Assembly: GCA_963205115.1 (NCBI GenBank)
Contig: CAUJHV010000064.1
Location: forward strand, 158,191-222,190
Length of the DNA: 64,000 bases
Reading direction: 5' to 3'
From: Pseudomonadota bacterium
GTDB lineage: Bacteria; Pseudomonadota; Gammaproteobacteria; Burkholderiales; Burkholderiaceae_C
Shown here: positions 44,021 to 52,280 of the stretch, one piece after another
How positions within the stretch are numbered: position 1 is the first letter of the stretch
How the letters are laid out: the number at the start of each line of letters is the position of its first letter
Position numbers and translations under genes: made by a program
Notes under the pieces: model-generated
What the model was told of the DNA's origin: nothing
The model's input: the letters and a program-made list of their open reading frames with translations, nothing else
The model's database searches: none

Positions 44021-44588
44021 GCCGGCAGGCCTCGTCGAAGCTCAGGCGCGGGTGGCGCGCCATCACCTTGGACGGGTCGCCGCGACCCAGCGTGCAGATG
44101 AAGTTGGTGACGATCTTCGTGCCGGACCAGAACGCGGCATCCACCTTGGCCGCATCGAAGCCGCTCATCGGCCCGCAATCCAGCCCCAGCGCGCGCGCCG
44201 CCAGGATCAGGTAGCCGCCTTGCAGGCTGCTGTTGCGGAAGGCCGTCTGGCGGATGTGCTCGTCCTTGCCCGCAAACCAGCTGCGTGCGTCGACGTGCGG
44301 AAACAGGCGCGGCAGCTGCTCGGGAAAGTCCAGGTCCATGCCGACGATCACCGTCACCGGCGCTTCGGTGACCTTGCGCTGGTTGGCCGGACCCATGCAC
44401 GCGATCAGCTGCTGCTTGGCTTCCGGGCTGCGCACGAAGGCCAGTCGCGCGGGCGTGCTGTTGGCGGCCGTCGGGCCCCACTTCATCAGGTCGTACAGCG
44501 CACGCAGCGTGTCGTCGGCGACCGGCGAATCGAGGTAGCCGTTCTGGGTGCGGGCTTCGGTGAAGAGCTGTTCGGTCGTGATGTGCAT
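44013..44588 (-). CDS. nitroreductase-family protein (RutE/malonic semialdehyde reductase-like)
   Basis: The product has 191 residues, an FMN nitroreductase fold. The segment LMKWGPTAANSTPARLAFVR is the RutE/HadB subfamily signature (WGPTSMNS-type), and the C-terminal part (GLDCGPMSGFDAAKVDAAFW) also fits RutE. RutE reduces malonic semialdehyde to 3-hydroxypropionate in pyrimidine breakdown; no other rut gene is present, so the real substrate may differ. It is translated from the internal ATG at 44588. Confidence 0.87.
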   Translation of the reverse strand: MHITTEQLFTEARTQNGYLDSPVADDTLRALYDLMKWGPTAANSTPARLAFVRSPEAKQQLIACMGPANQRKVTEAPVTVIVGMDLDFPEQLPRLFPHVDARSWFAGKDEHIRQTAFRNSSLQGGYLILAARALGLDCGPMSGFDAAKVDAAFWSGTKIVTNFICTLGRGDPSKVMARHPRLSFDEACRLV

Positions 44589-44641
44589 GGGTTTGGCGCG
44601 CGCAGGACGCGTGTGTGTCAGGGGCAACCGACAATTGTCGG

Positions 44642-45073
44642 ATGTTCCAGCCATCCCAGCACGACGTCCGGCGATTCTTCTGCGAGACCTACGCGCGCTT
44701 ACGCCAGGGCATGCCCCTGGACCCGATGCAAGCCAAGGCCGCGACCTGGGTGGACGCCCATCCGGAATACCACGACGATCTGTCGGATCTGGAAGCGGCG
44801 CTGGCCGCCGTCTACACGGTCGAGGAAGGTCGCACCAACCCCTTCCTGCACCTGAGCATGCACCTGAGCATCGACGAGCAGTGCGCCATCGACCAGCCCA
44901 CCGGCATCCGCCAGGCGGTCGAGCTGCTGGCGCGCCGGCGCGGCTCGCTGCACGACGCGCACCACGAGGTCATGGAATGCCTGGGCGAGATGATCTGGGC
45001 CTCGCAGCGCAGCGGTCTGCCGCCGGACGGCCATGCCTATCTGGACGCCGTGCGACGCCGCGCGACACGCTGA
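44642..45073 (+). CDS. DUF1841 family protein
   Basis: The product has 143 residues and matches DUF1841 over its full length (MFQPSQHDVRRFFCETYARL, then NPFLHLSMHLSIDEQ). The function is unknown; it is all-helical, cytoplasmic and rich in conserved His/Glu, which could bind metal. It diverges from the nitroreductase gene by 53 bp. The 64 bp between it and convergent copZ are GC-rich with no T-run. Confidence 0.88.
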   Translation: MFQPSQHDVRRFFCETYARLRQGMPLDPMQAKAATWVDAHPEYHDDLSDLEAALAAVYTVEEGRTNPFLHLSMHLSIDEQCAIDQPTGIRQAVELLARRRGSLHDAHHEVMECLGEMIWASQRSGLPPDGHAYLDAVRRRATR

Positions 45074-45137
45074 GGCCGGCGCGCCCGCGCGACCGTGTCC
45101 GCACGCGGCGCCCGGCGCGCGCGGACGCGGCCGGGCA

Positions 45138-45332
45138 TCAGGCCGCCGCGGCGTAGCCTTCTTCGGCCAGCGCGGCGCGCAGCGCCTTCTCGTCGGCCGT
45201 CGAGTCGATCTGCACGCGATGTGTCGGCAGGTCGATCTGCAGCTTGGCCGCCGGGTCCACACGCTGGACCGTGGCGGTGACGGACTTGACGCAGTGGCCG
45301 CAGGTCATGGTGGGCAGGGTGAGTTCGATCAT
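45138..45332 (-). CDS. copZ: copper chaperone CopZ (HMA domain)
   Basis: The product has 64 residues, a single heavy-metal-associated domain with the metal-binding MTCGHC (9-14). It hands Cu(I) to the CopA ATPase. CGGAG precedes the ATG. It diverges from copA and has its own CueR-type promoter, so the pair is co-induced by copper. Confidence 0.92.
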   Translation of the reverse strand: MIELTLPTMTCGHCVKSVTATVQRVDPAAKLQIDLPTHRVQIDSTADEKALRAALAEEGYAAAA

Positions 45333-45363
45333 GAGGGACTCCGGTTGAAGAACGATCGGAGGC

Positions 45364-45394
45364 AGTATTGACCTTGCCATCGTGGGAAGGTCAA
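45364..45394 (-). promoter_or_regulatory. CueR-type copper promoter of copZ
   Basis: On the minus strand, -35 TTGACC and -10 AATACT are separated by a 19-bp spacer, the overlong spacing recognised by MerR-family activators. The spacer contains an imperfect dyad, ACCTTCCCAc / aTGGCAAGGT around a central base. Transcription should start around 45357, giving a leader of about 25 nt. Confidence 0.8.
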
Positions 45395-45463
45395 GCGGTC
45401 CTGGAATGACCGTTGCGCAAATGTCGATGTCGCCCGATATCGACCCCGCTGCCGGCCCGGCGA

Positions 45464-45494
45464 TTGACCTTGCCATCATGGCAAGGTCTACAGT
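45464..45494 (+). promoter_or_regulatory. CueR-type copper promoter of copA-cueR
   Basis: -35 TTGACC and -10 TACAGT are separated by exactly 19 bp. A perfect dyad (10-base arms ACCTTGCCAT / ATGGCAAGGT around a single C, 45467-45487) fills the spacer, the hallmark of a CueR/CopY-type MerR operator. The -10 ends only 6 bases before the copA ATG, so the transcript should be leaderless or nearly so. Confidence 0.88.
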
Positions 45495-45500
45495 GCCGCC

Positions 45501-47930
45501 ATGACCCAGGAACTGACCCTGCCCATCGAGGGCATGACCTGCGCGAGCTGCAGCAGCCGCGTCGAACGTGCCCTGGCGCGTGTGCCCGGCGTCTCCGCGG
45601 CCAGCGTGAACCTCGCCACCGAGCGCGCCACCGTGCAGGTGCAGGACGGCACCCTGCCCGCCACCTTGAGCGAGGCCGTGGTGCGTGCCGGCTACGCCGT
45701 GCCCAGCGAAACCGTTGCCCTGGCCGTCGACGACATGACCTGTGCCAGCTGCGTCAGCCGCGTGGAACGCGCGCTGAGCCGCGTGCCCGGCGTCATGCAG
45801 GCCAGCGTCAACCTGGCCACCAACCAGGCGCAGGTGACGCGCCTGGCCGGCATCGCCAGCGACGCGGCCCTGATCGACGCCGTGCAACGTGCCGGTTATG
45901 GGGCCCATGTGCAGACCGCAGATGCACCGTCGGCCTCGGCGGCCGATGCCGCGCATGCCCGCAGCGTGCGTGACGGCTGGGAGGTGGCGCTGGCGGTCGT
46001 GCTGTCGATTCCGCTGGTTCTGCCGATGCTGGCGGAGTTTGCCGGGCGCCACCTGATGCTGCCGCCGCTGTGGCAGTGGCTGCTGGCCACGCCGGTGCAG
46101 TTCATCGTCGGCGCACGCTTCTACCGCGCCGCCTGGCACGCCGTGCGCGCGGGCAGCGGCAACATGGACCTGCTGGTCGCGCTGGGCACGAGCGCGGCCT
46201 ACGGTCTGAGCCTGTTCCTCTGGGCGCAGGATTCCGGAGGCATGCCGCACCTGTATTTCGAGAGCGCCGCGGTTGTCATCACCCTCGTGCGCCTGGGCAA
46301 GTGGCTCGAGTCGCGCGCCAAGCGGCAGACGCTGGCCGCGCTGGACGCGCTGCGTGGCCTGCGCCCCGACACCGCGCGTGTGCGCCGCGACGGCACCGAA
46401 CAGGAAATCCCGCTGGCTGAACTGCGCGTGGGCGACGAAGTGGTCGTGCGCCCCGGCGAGCGGGTGCCCTCGGACGGCAGCATCGTCGAAGGGCGCAGCC
46501 AGGTCGACGAATCGCTGATCACGGGTGAGAGCCTGCCGGTCGCACGCGAGCCGGGCGAGTCGGTCACCGGCGGGTCCATCAACGGCGAGGGCCTGCTGGT
46601 GGTGCGCACGACCGCGGTCGGCGCCGAGACGCAGCTCTCGCGCATCGTGCGGCTGGTGGAATCCGCACAGGCGCGCAAGGCACCGATCCAGCAGACCGTC
46701 GACCGTGTCAGCGCGGTCTTCGTGCCGGTGGTCGTGGCCGCCGCGGTGCTCACCTTCATCGGCTGGGGGCTGTACAACGGCGACTGGGTGACCGCGATCG
46801 TGCACGCCGTGTCGGTGCTGGTCATCGCCTGCCCCTGCGCGCTGGGGCTGGCCACGCCGGCCACGCTGATGGTCGGCACGGGTCTGGCGGCGCAGCGCGG
46901 CATCCTGGTGCGTGACGTGCAGGCGCTCGAACTGCTGCGCCAGGTGCGCGTGGTGGCCTTCGACAAGACCGGCACGCTGACCGAAGGCCGGCCGGTGCTG
47001 GTCGCCCGACATGCGGCGGCAAACGGCGACGAGGCCGCGACACGGCTGCTGCGCCATGCGGCGGCGCTGCAGGCGGGCAGCGAACACCCGCTGGCCCGCG
47101 CGGTGCTGACAGCCGCACAGGGTCTGGACGCCGTCACGGCCACGGACCTGCGTGCCGTGCCGGGTCGCGGCATCGAAGGGCTTGTCGAAGGCCGGTTCCT
47201 GCAACTGGGTAGCACACGCTGGCGCGATGAACTGGGCGCGGCCGCGCCGGCCACGCTCGCGGCGCTGGCCGAAACGCTCGGCGCGCAAGGCCGCAGCCTC
47301 GCCTGGCTGATCGGCCCGGGTGCAGACGGCCGGCGTGCGGTCGAAGGCCTGTTGGCCTTTGGCGACGAACCCAAGGCCTACGCCGCCGACGCCGTGGCGC
47401 GCCTGCACGCGCTGGGCGTGCGCACGGTGATGATCAGCGGCGACCACCGCGGCGCCGCCGAGGCGGTGGCGCGCCAGGTGGGCATCGACGAGGTGCGCGC
47501 GGAAGTGCTGCCCGCGGACAAGGCCGCGGTCGTGACCGCACTGAAGGCCGAGCTCGGCACCGGCGGCCGTGTCGCGATGGTCGGCGACGGCGTCAACGAC
47601 GCGCCTGCGCTGGCGGCGGCCGATGTCGGCATCGCGATGGCCAACGAGGGCGGCGGCACCGACGTCGCGCTGGAGACCGCCGGCCTGACGCTGCTGCGCG
47701 GCGACCCGCGCCTGGTGGCCGAGGGCCTGGAGCTGTCGCGCGCCATCACGCGCAAGCTGCACCAGAACCTGTTCTGGGCCTTCGTGTACAACGTGCTGGG
47801 CATTCCGGCCGCCGCCATGGGCCTGCTGAGCCCGGTGCTGGCCGGTGGGGCGATGGCGCTGTCCAGCGTCAGCGTGATCGGCAATGCGCTGCTGCTGCGG
47901 CGCTGGAAGCCGCGGGATGGAAAGGCATGA
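45501..47930 (+). CDS. copA: Cu(I)-exporting P1B-type ATPase CopA
   Basis: The product has 809 residues. It has two N-terminal HMA domains (CASC at C14/C17 and C81/C84), eight membrane helices, the CPC metal site (C444-P-C446, IACPCALGLATPATLMVGTG), the phosphorylation motif D488-KTGTLTEG and the GDGVNDAPAL hinge. It pumps Cu(I) from cytoplasm to periplasm. It is followed 2 bp later by cueR, and copZ is divergent, so the whole copper homeostasis set is here. Confidence 0.96.
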   Translation: MTQELTLPIEGMTCASCSSRVERALARVPGVSAASVNLATERATVQVQDGTLPATLSEAVVRAGYAVPSETVALAVDDMTCASCVSRVERALSRVPGVMQASVNLATNQAQVTRLAGIASDAALIDAVQRAGYGAHVQTADAPSASAADAAHARSVRDGWEVALAVVLSIPLVLPMLAEFAGRHLMLPPLWQWLLATPVQFIVGARFYRAAWHAVRAGSGNMDLLVALGTSAAYGLSLFLWAQDSGGMPHLYFESAAVVITLVRLGKWLESRAKRQTLAALDALRGLRPDTARVRRDGTEQEIPLAELRVGDEVVVRPGERVPSDGSIVEGRSQVDESLITGESLPVAREPGESVTGGSINGEGLLVVRTTAVGAETQLSRIVRLVESAQARKAPIQQTVDRVSAVFVPVVVAAAVLTFIGWGLYNGDWVTAIVHAVSVLVIACPCALGLATPATLMVGTGLAAQRGILVRDVQALELLRQVRVVAFDKTGTLTEGRPVLVARHAAANGDEAATRLLRHAAALQAGSEHPLARAVLTAAQGLDAVTATDLRAVPGRGIEGLVEGRFLQLGSTRWRDELGAAAPATLAALAETLGAQGRSLAWLIGPGADGRRAVEGLLAFGDEPKAYAADAVARLHALGVRTVMISGDHRGAAEAVARQVGIDEVRAEVLPADKAAVVTALKAELGTGGRVAMVGDGVNDAPALAAADVGIAMANEGGGTDVALETAGLTLLRGDPRLVAEGLELSRAITRKLHQNLFWAFVYNVLGIPAAAMGLLSPVLAGGAMALSSVSVIGNALLLRRWKPRDGKA

Positions 47931-47932
47931 GC

Positions 47933-48415
47933 ATGAATATCGGTGAAGCGGCGCGCCTGAGCGGCGTCTCGGCCAAGATGATCCGCCACTACGAATCGCT
48001 GGGGCTGGTGCCGGGCGTCACGCGCAGCGACGCCGGCTACCGCCAGTACGACGACACCACGCTGCACAGCTTGCGCTTCATCCGCCGCGCGCGCGACCTG
48101 GGTTTCGACATGAAGGAAATCGGGGAGTTGCTGCAGCTGTGGCGCAACCGCCGGCGCAGCAGCGCCGCCGTCAAGCGCATCGCGCTGGCACACGTGGCCG
48201 ATCTGGGCCAGCGCATCGCGGCGATGCAGGCCATGCAGCGCACCCTGGAGCACCTGGCGCAGGGTTGTGCGGGCGACGAACGGCCGGAGTGTCCGATCCT
48301 GGACGACCTGGCGGCGCAATCGCCCGACGGGCACGCGGCGTGCTGCGAAGCACCGGCACCGGCAGCGACACCGGCGTCACGCGGCCGTCGCTCACGCCAT
48401 TCCGCATCGGCCTGA
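47933..48415 (+). CDS. cueR: copper-responsive MerR-family regulator CueR
   Basis: The product has 160 residues. The MerR helix-turn-helix opens with MNIGEAARLSGVSAKMIRHY. The metal-loop cysteines, in CAGDERPECPI, are C112 and C120, the same numbers as in E. coli CueR, which supports the ATG at 47933; AAAGG lies 7 bases upstream of it. An ATG at 47927, overlapping the copA stop, is less well placed. A Cys/Ala-rich tail of about 30 residues follows. It activates both cop promoters upstream. Confidence 0.93.
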   Translation: MNIGEAARLSGVSAKMIRHYESLGLVPGVTRSDAGYRQYDDTTLHSLRFIRRARDLGFDMKEIGELLQLWRNRRRSSAAVKRIALAHVADLGQRIAAMQAMQRTLEHLAQGCAGDERPECPILDDLAAQSPDGHAACCEAPAPAATPASRGRRSRHSASA

Positions 48416-48470
48416 TGGATTCGCGGTGCTGTCTCGCACGCCCGGCAGACCGCAGGCGCGGGCACAGGGC

Positions 48471-49748
48471 TCAGCGGTGGCGCGGTGCCGCGTCGCCGGC
48501 CCAGAGTTCGTCGAGGTTGAGCGCCTGCCAGGGTTCGGCGGGCTCACGACCGACGATGCGGTCGGTCTGACCCGGGCGGGCCAGATCGATCAGGCGCGGC
48601 GGCACCGGCAGCTGCGACTTCAGCGAGTAGAAGATCTTGACCTTCGGCGCCGTCAGCGTCTGCGGATTCTGGTCGACCACGATCGCCAGCTGCTTGGACT
48701 GCAGCCGCACCAGTGAGCCCACCGGGTAGATGCCCAGGCTGCGCACGAAGGCCTGGAAGAGCTCCGGGTCGAAGTGGCCCTTCCACGACGCCATGCGGGC
48801 GATCGATTCCGCCGGGTCCCAGCCGCCTTTGTAGGGCCGGTTGGAGGTGACCGCGTCGTAGACGTCGCAGATCGCGCCCATGCGGGCAATCTGGGTGATG
48901 CGATCGGCGCTCAGGCGGTGCGGGTAGCCGGTGCCGTCCATGCGCTCGTGGTGGTGCAGGCAGACGTCCAGCACCGCCTCGCTGACGCCGCCGGCTTCGG
49001 CCAGCAGCCGGTGCCCGCGTTCGGGGTGCGAGCGCATCACGTCGAACTCCAGGTCGGTCAGCGCGCCGGGCTTGTTCAGGATGTCGTCGGGCATGAGCGC
49101 CTTGCCCATGTCGTGCAGCAGCCCGGCAAAACCGGCTTGCCGACACTGCTCGTCGTCGAAGCCTTGCTGGCGGCCCAGCGCCACCATCAGCGCGCAGACG
49201 GCCACCGAGTGCATGTACGTGTAGTCGTCCTTGGTCTTCAGCCGGGCCAGGCTGACGATGGCTCCCGGGTTGCGCTGCACCGAGCTCGAGATCTCCTCGA
49301 CCAGCGGCATGCAGCGCTCGGCGTCCAGCGCCTTGCCCAGCCGCGCCTCGGCAAACATGCTGACCACCGCCTCATGCCCGCGGCGACAGATGGCCGCCGC
49401 CTGCTGCACCTCGTCGGCCAGCGACCGCTGGGGTTCCTTCGGCTTGCGCGCGGCGGCCTCGCCGGCCGCCCCAGGGGTCGAATCGCGTTTGGCAGTGGCT
49501 GGCACACGCTGGGAGGCGGCCGGCGGTGCCGGCGGGGTCTCGCCGCCCGTATCCGGCGCCGCCACGTCGAGCCCCAGCGCCGTGTCGATCCAGACTTCGA
49601 CCACGCCGCTGGACCGCAGCTTGTTCAGGTCATCCGTCTCCCGCAGTACAAAGCGTGTTTTCCAGAAGGGATGAGACATCCACGAGCCCTCCAGCGCATG
49701 CAGGTGCATGCCCAGGCGGACTTGAGAAACGGGAATCTTCTTGAGCAT
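48471..49748 (-). CDS. HD-GYP cyclic-di-GMP phosphodiesterase with DUF3391 domain
   Basis: The product has 425 residues. An N-terminal DUF3391 domain (1-120, IPVSQVRLGMHLHALEGSWM) and a Pro/Ala linker lead to an HD-GYP domain with GLLHDMGK and HHHERMDGTGYP, the residues that bind the di-iron centre. It should hydrolyse c-di-GMP in the cytoplasm and lower biofilm or raise motility. It is convergent with cueR. The 106-bp spacer upstream has a terminator of the cytochrome gene. Confidence 0.93.
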   Translation of the reverse strand: MLKKIPVSQVRLGMHLHALEGSWMSHPFWKTRFVLRETDDLNKLRSSGVVEVWIDTALGLDVAAPDTGGETPPAPPAASQRVPATAKRDSTPGAAGEAAARKPKEPQRSLADEVQQAAAICRRGHEAVVSMFAEARLGKALDAERCMPLVEEISSSVQRNPGAIVSLARLKTKDDYTYMHSVAVCALMVALGRQQGFDDEQCRQAGFAGLLHDMGKALMPDDILNKPGALTDLEFDVMRSHPERGHRLLAEAGGVSEAVLDVCLHHHERMDGTGYPHRLSADRITQIARMGAICDVYDAVTSNRPYKGGWDPAESIARMASWKGHFDPELFQAFVRSLGIYPVGSLVRLQSKQLAIVVDQNPQTLTAPKVKIFYSLKSQLPVPPRLIDLARPGQTDRIVGREPAEPWQALNLDELWAGDAAPRHR

Positions 49749-49854
49749 GGATGCAGTCGCCCCGGTGCGGGGTTCAGCTGCTCGTATCGGCCGCCACGGC
49801 ACCAATTTGAGGCATGACGTGCGCGCCGGGCCCCCGGCCCGTGACGCCACGGCG

Positions 49855-49882
49855 AAAAAAAAGCCGCTGCATCAGCAGCGGC
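49855..49882 (-). terminator. intrinsic terminator of the cytochrome c4 gene
   Basis: On the minus strand, GCCGCTGC TGAT GCAGCGGC is a perfect 8-bp stem followed by eight T residues. It lies 46 bp past the cytochrome stop. Confidence 0.92.
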
Positions 49883-49928
49883 TCTGGCGGACAGCCGCGG
49901 GCGGGACGCCGCGGCGGCCTTCGGATGC

Positions 49929-50582
49929 TCAGCGGAAGCGCGACTGCGGCACCGCCTTCAGTTCGCTGGGCAGCGAGGCCAGGTAGTTGGCGATCGACTT
50001 CAGTTCGCGGTGCGAGAAGGCGGCCACCTGGCCCGCCATGATGGCGTTGCCGCGGCCCACGAGGGCCTCGTGCTTGACCTGGTAGGACTTCAGCGCCACG
50101 TACAGGTAATCGCCGTACTGACCGGCGATCTTCGGATAAGCGGCATCGATGGGCTTGCTGAAATTGGCGCCATGGCAGGACGCGCAGGCGCCCTTGGTCA
50201 GCAGAGCCGCCACATCACCGCCGGGTGCGGCTGCGGCTTCGGGCGCAGCCGCACCCTTGCCGAGCTGTTCATAGTAGGCGGCCAGATCGGCCATGTCCTT
50301 TTCGGTCAGCGAGCCGGCGATGGCACGCATCGTGGGCTGCTTGCGCGCGCCCTTCTGGTATTCGACCAGGGCCGCCTGGATGTACTTCGCGTTCTGGCCG
50401 GCGATCATCGGCACGCGATGGATCTCAGGGAAACTGGCTTGGTATCCGGTGATACCGTGGCAGCCGATGCACATGGCGGCCTTGCCTTCACCCGCCTTGG
50501 CGTCCTGGGCCTGGACGGCCGGCGCGGCCATCGCCAGCACGGCGGCGAGGGCGGCAACAATCGTTGGGAAGCTCTTGATCAT
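49929..50582 (-). CDS. diheme cytochrome c4
   Basis: The product has 217 residues with a Sec signal peptide (AVQA cleavage) and two cytochrome c domains, each with a CxxCH haem site: CIGCH and CASCH. The length and two-lobed layout match cytochrome c4, a periplasmic electron carrier to cbb3 or other terminal oxidases. It starts at the ATG at 50582; an in-frame TTG lies 7 codons upstream. It is monocistronic, with its own terminator. Confidence 0.93.
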   Translation of the reverse strand: MIKSFPTIVAALAAVLAMAAPAVQAQDAKAGEGKAAMCIGCHGITGYQASFPEIHRVPMIAGQNAKYIQAALVEYQKGARKQPTMRAIAGSLTEKDMADLAAYYEQLGKGAAAPEAAAAPGGDVAALLTKGACASCHGANFSKPIDAAYPKIAGQYGDYLYVALKSYQVKHEALVGRGNAIMAGQVAAFSHRELKSIANYLASLPSELKAVPQSRFR

Positions 50583-50618
50583 CGTCAGGTCCAGTGGTTG
50601 CAAGCAGCAATCCGAATG

Positions 50619-50624
50619 ATTATA
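50619..50624 (-). promoter_or_regulatory. -10 element of the cytochrome c4 promoter
   Basis: A perfect TATAAT on the minus strand lies 37 bases upstream of the cytochrome ATG. The -35 position is poor (TCGGGC). On the plus strand the neighbouring TATACT (50635-50640) could serve moxR. Confidence 0.5.
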
Positions 50625-50706
50625 GGGGGCCGCTTATACTGGCCCGACACCGAAGCTACCCGGGTATGACGCGTGCGTACACACACGGCGCGCCGCCCCC
50701 ACGCAG

Positions 50707-51549
50707 ATGAAATTCCAGGGCACCGATCAGTACGTCGCCACGCAGGACCTGATGCTGGCCGTCAACGCCGCCATCACGTTGAAGCGTCCGCTGCTCGTCA
50801 AGGGCGAACCCGGCACGGGCAAGACGATGTTGGCCGAGGAAGTCTCGCGCGCACTCGATATGCCGCTGCTGCAGTGGCACATCAAGAGCACCACGAAGGC
50901 GCAGCAGGGCCTGTACGAATACGACGCCGTCAGCCGCCTGCGCGACAGCCAGCTCGGCGACGAGAAGGTCAAGGACATCCACAACTACATCGTCAAGGGT
51001 GTGCTGTGGCAGGCCTTCACGGCCGAGCAGCCGGTGGCCTTGCTGATCGACGAGATCGACAAGGCCGACATCGAATTCCCGAACGATCTGCTGCGCGAGA
51101 TCGACCGCATGGAGTTCTACGTGTACGAGACGCGCGAACTTGTGCGCGCGAAGCACCGGCCGGTGGTGTTCATCACCTCCAACAACGAAAAGGAGCTGCC
51201 GGACGCCTTCCTGCGCCGCTGCTTCTTCCACTACATCAAGTTCCCCGATGCGCAGACCATGCAGTCCATCGTGGACGTGCATTTCCCGGGCCTGAAGAAG
51301 GAACTGCTGGGCGCCGCGCTGAAGACCTTCTACGACGTGCGCAACCTGCCGGGGCTGAAGAAGAAGCCCAGCACGTCGGAACTGCTGGACTGGCTCAAGC
51401 TGCTGGTGGCCGAAGACATCCCGCTGGAAGCGCTGCAGAGCAAGGACGAGAAGGTCGCCGTGCCGCCGCTGGTGGGCGCGCTGCTGAAGAACGAGCAGGA
51501 CGTGACGCTGTTCGAGAAGCTGGTCTTCATGCAGCGGCACAACCGCTGA
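50707..51549 (+). CDS. MoxR-family AAA+ ATPase
   Basis: The product has 280 residues. Walker A is GEPGTGKT (33-40) and Walker B is ALLIDEIDKAD (111-121), with a sensor-1 stretch VVFITSNNEKELPDAFLRRC. MoxR ATPases work with VWA proteins as chaperone-like machines that insert metal or mature complexes. The VWA partner lies two genes downstream. It diverges from the cytochrome c4 gene. Confidence 0.93.
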   Translation: MKFQGTDQYVATQDLMLAVNAAITLKRPLLVKGEPGTGKTMLAEEVSRALDMPLLQWHIKSTTKAQQGLYEYDAVSRLRDSQLGDEKVKDIHNYIVKGVLWQAFTAEQPVALLIDEIDKADIEFPNDLLREIDRMEFYVYETRELVRAKHRPVVFITSNNEKELPDAFLRRCFFHYIKFPDAQTMQSIVDVHFPGLKKELLGAALKTFYDVRNLPGLKKKPSTSELLDWLKLLVAEDIPLEALQSKDEKVAVPPLVGALLKNEQDVTLFEKLVFMQRHNR

Positions 51550-51586
51550 AGCCCGCCCGCACACATCACCCCTGACGGTTCAAACC

Positions 51587-52177
51587 ATGATCTGGCCCGC
51601 ACCTGTCGAATTGAGCGGCCCGCACGCGCGGCTGGCGCCGCTCTCGCACGAACATGCCGAAGGCCTGTGCGAAGCCACGCGCGACGGCGAGCTGTGGAAG
51701 CTCTGGTACACCGCCGTGCCCTCGCCCGAGGGCATGGCCGCCGAGATCGAGCGGCGGCTGTCGCTGCAGTCTCGCGGCAGCATGCTGCCGTGGACCGTCT
51801 TCGATGCCCAGGGCCGCATCGTCGGCATGACGACCTACATGAACATCGACGCAGCCCACCGGCGTGTCGAGATCGGCAGCACCTGGACCGCGCGCTCGGC
51901 GCAGCGCTCGCCGCTGAACACGCAATGCAAGCGCCTGCTGCTGGGCCATGCCTTCGAGGCGTTGGACTGCATCGCGGTGGAGTTCCGCACCCACCGCCTG
52001 AATACACAAAGCCGCCGTGCCATCGAACGCCTGGGCGCGCAACTCGACGGCATCCTGCGCGCGCACCAGCTCAGCCCCAACGGCAGCCTGCGCGACACGG
52101 CCGTCTACAGCATCACCGGCGCCGAGTGGCCTGCGGTGCGCGCGCACCTGGACTGGCAGCTGGCCAAGCCGCGTTGA
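51587..52177 (+). CDS. GNAT-family N-acetyltransferase (RimJ/RimL-like)
   Basis: The product has 196 residues with the GNAT fold of the RimJ/RimL type: VGMTTYMNIDAAHRRVEIGS before the acetyl-CoA site, and EFRTHRLNTQSRRAIERLGA in the loop that follows. It could acetylate a protein N-terminus or a small molecule. It sits between the MoxR and VWA genes (37 and 103 bp gaps), so it may be part of that unit. Confidence 0.87.
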   Translation: MIWPAPVELSGPHARLAPLSHEHAEGLCEATRDGELWKLWYTAVPSPEGMAAEIERRLSLQSRGSMLPWTVFDAQGRIVGMTTYMNIDAAHRRVEIGSTWTARSAQRSPLNTQCKRLLLGHAFEALDCIAVEFRTHRLNTQSRRAIERLGAQLDGILRAHQLSPNGSLRDTAVYSITGAEWPAVRAHLDWQLAKPR

Positions 52178-52280
52178 GGGCATCTGGCGGGACGCTGGAA
52201 TCCCGACGGGCGCGAGGGCTCATGCGCGCCACGCGGGACAGGGTGAGAATAGGCGTCACCGAGACCGCGGACCTCCGGCC

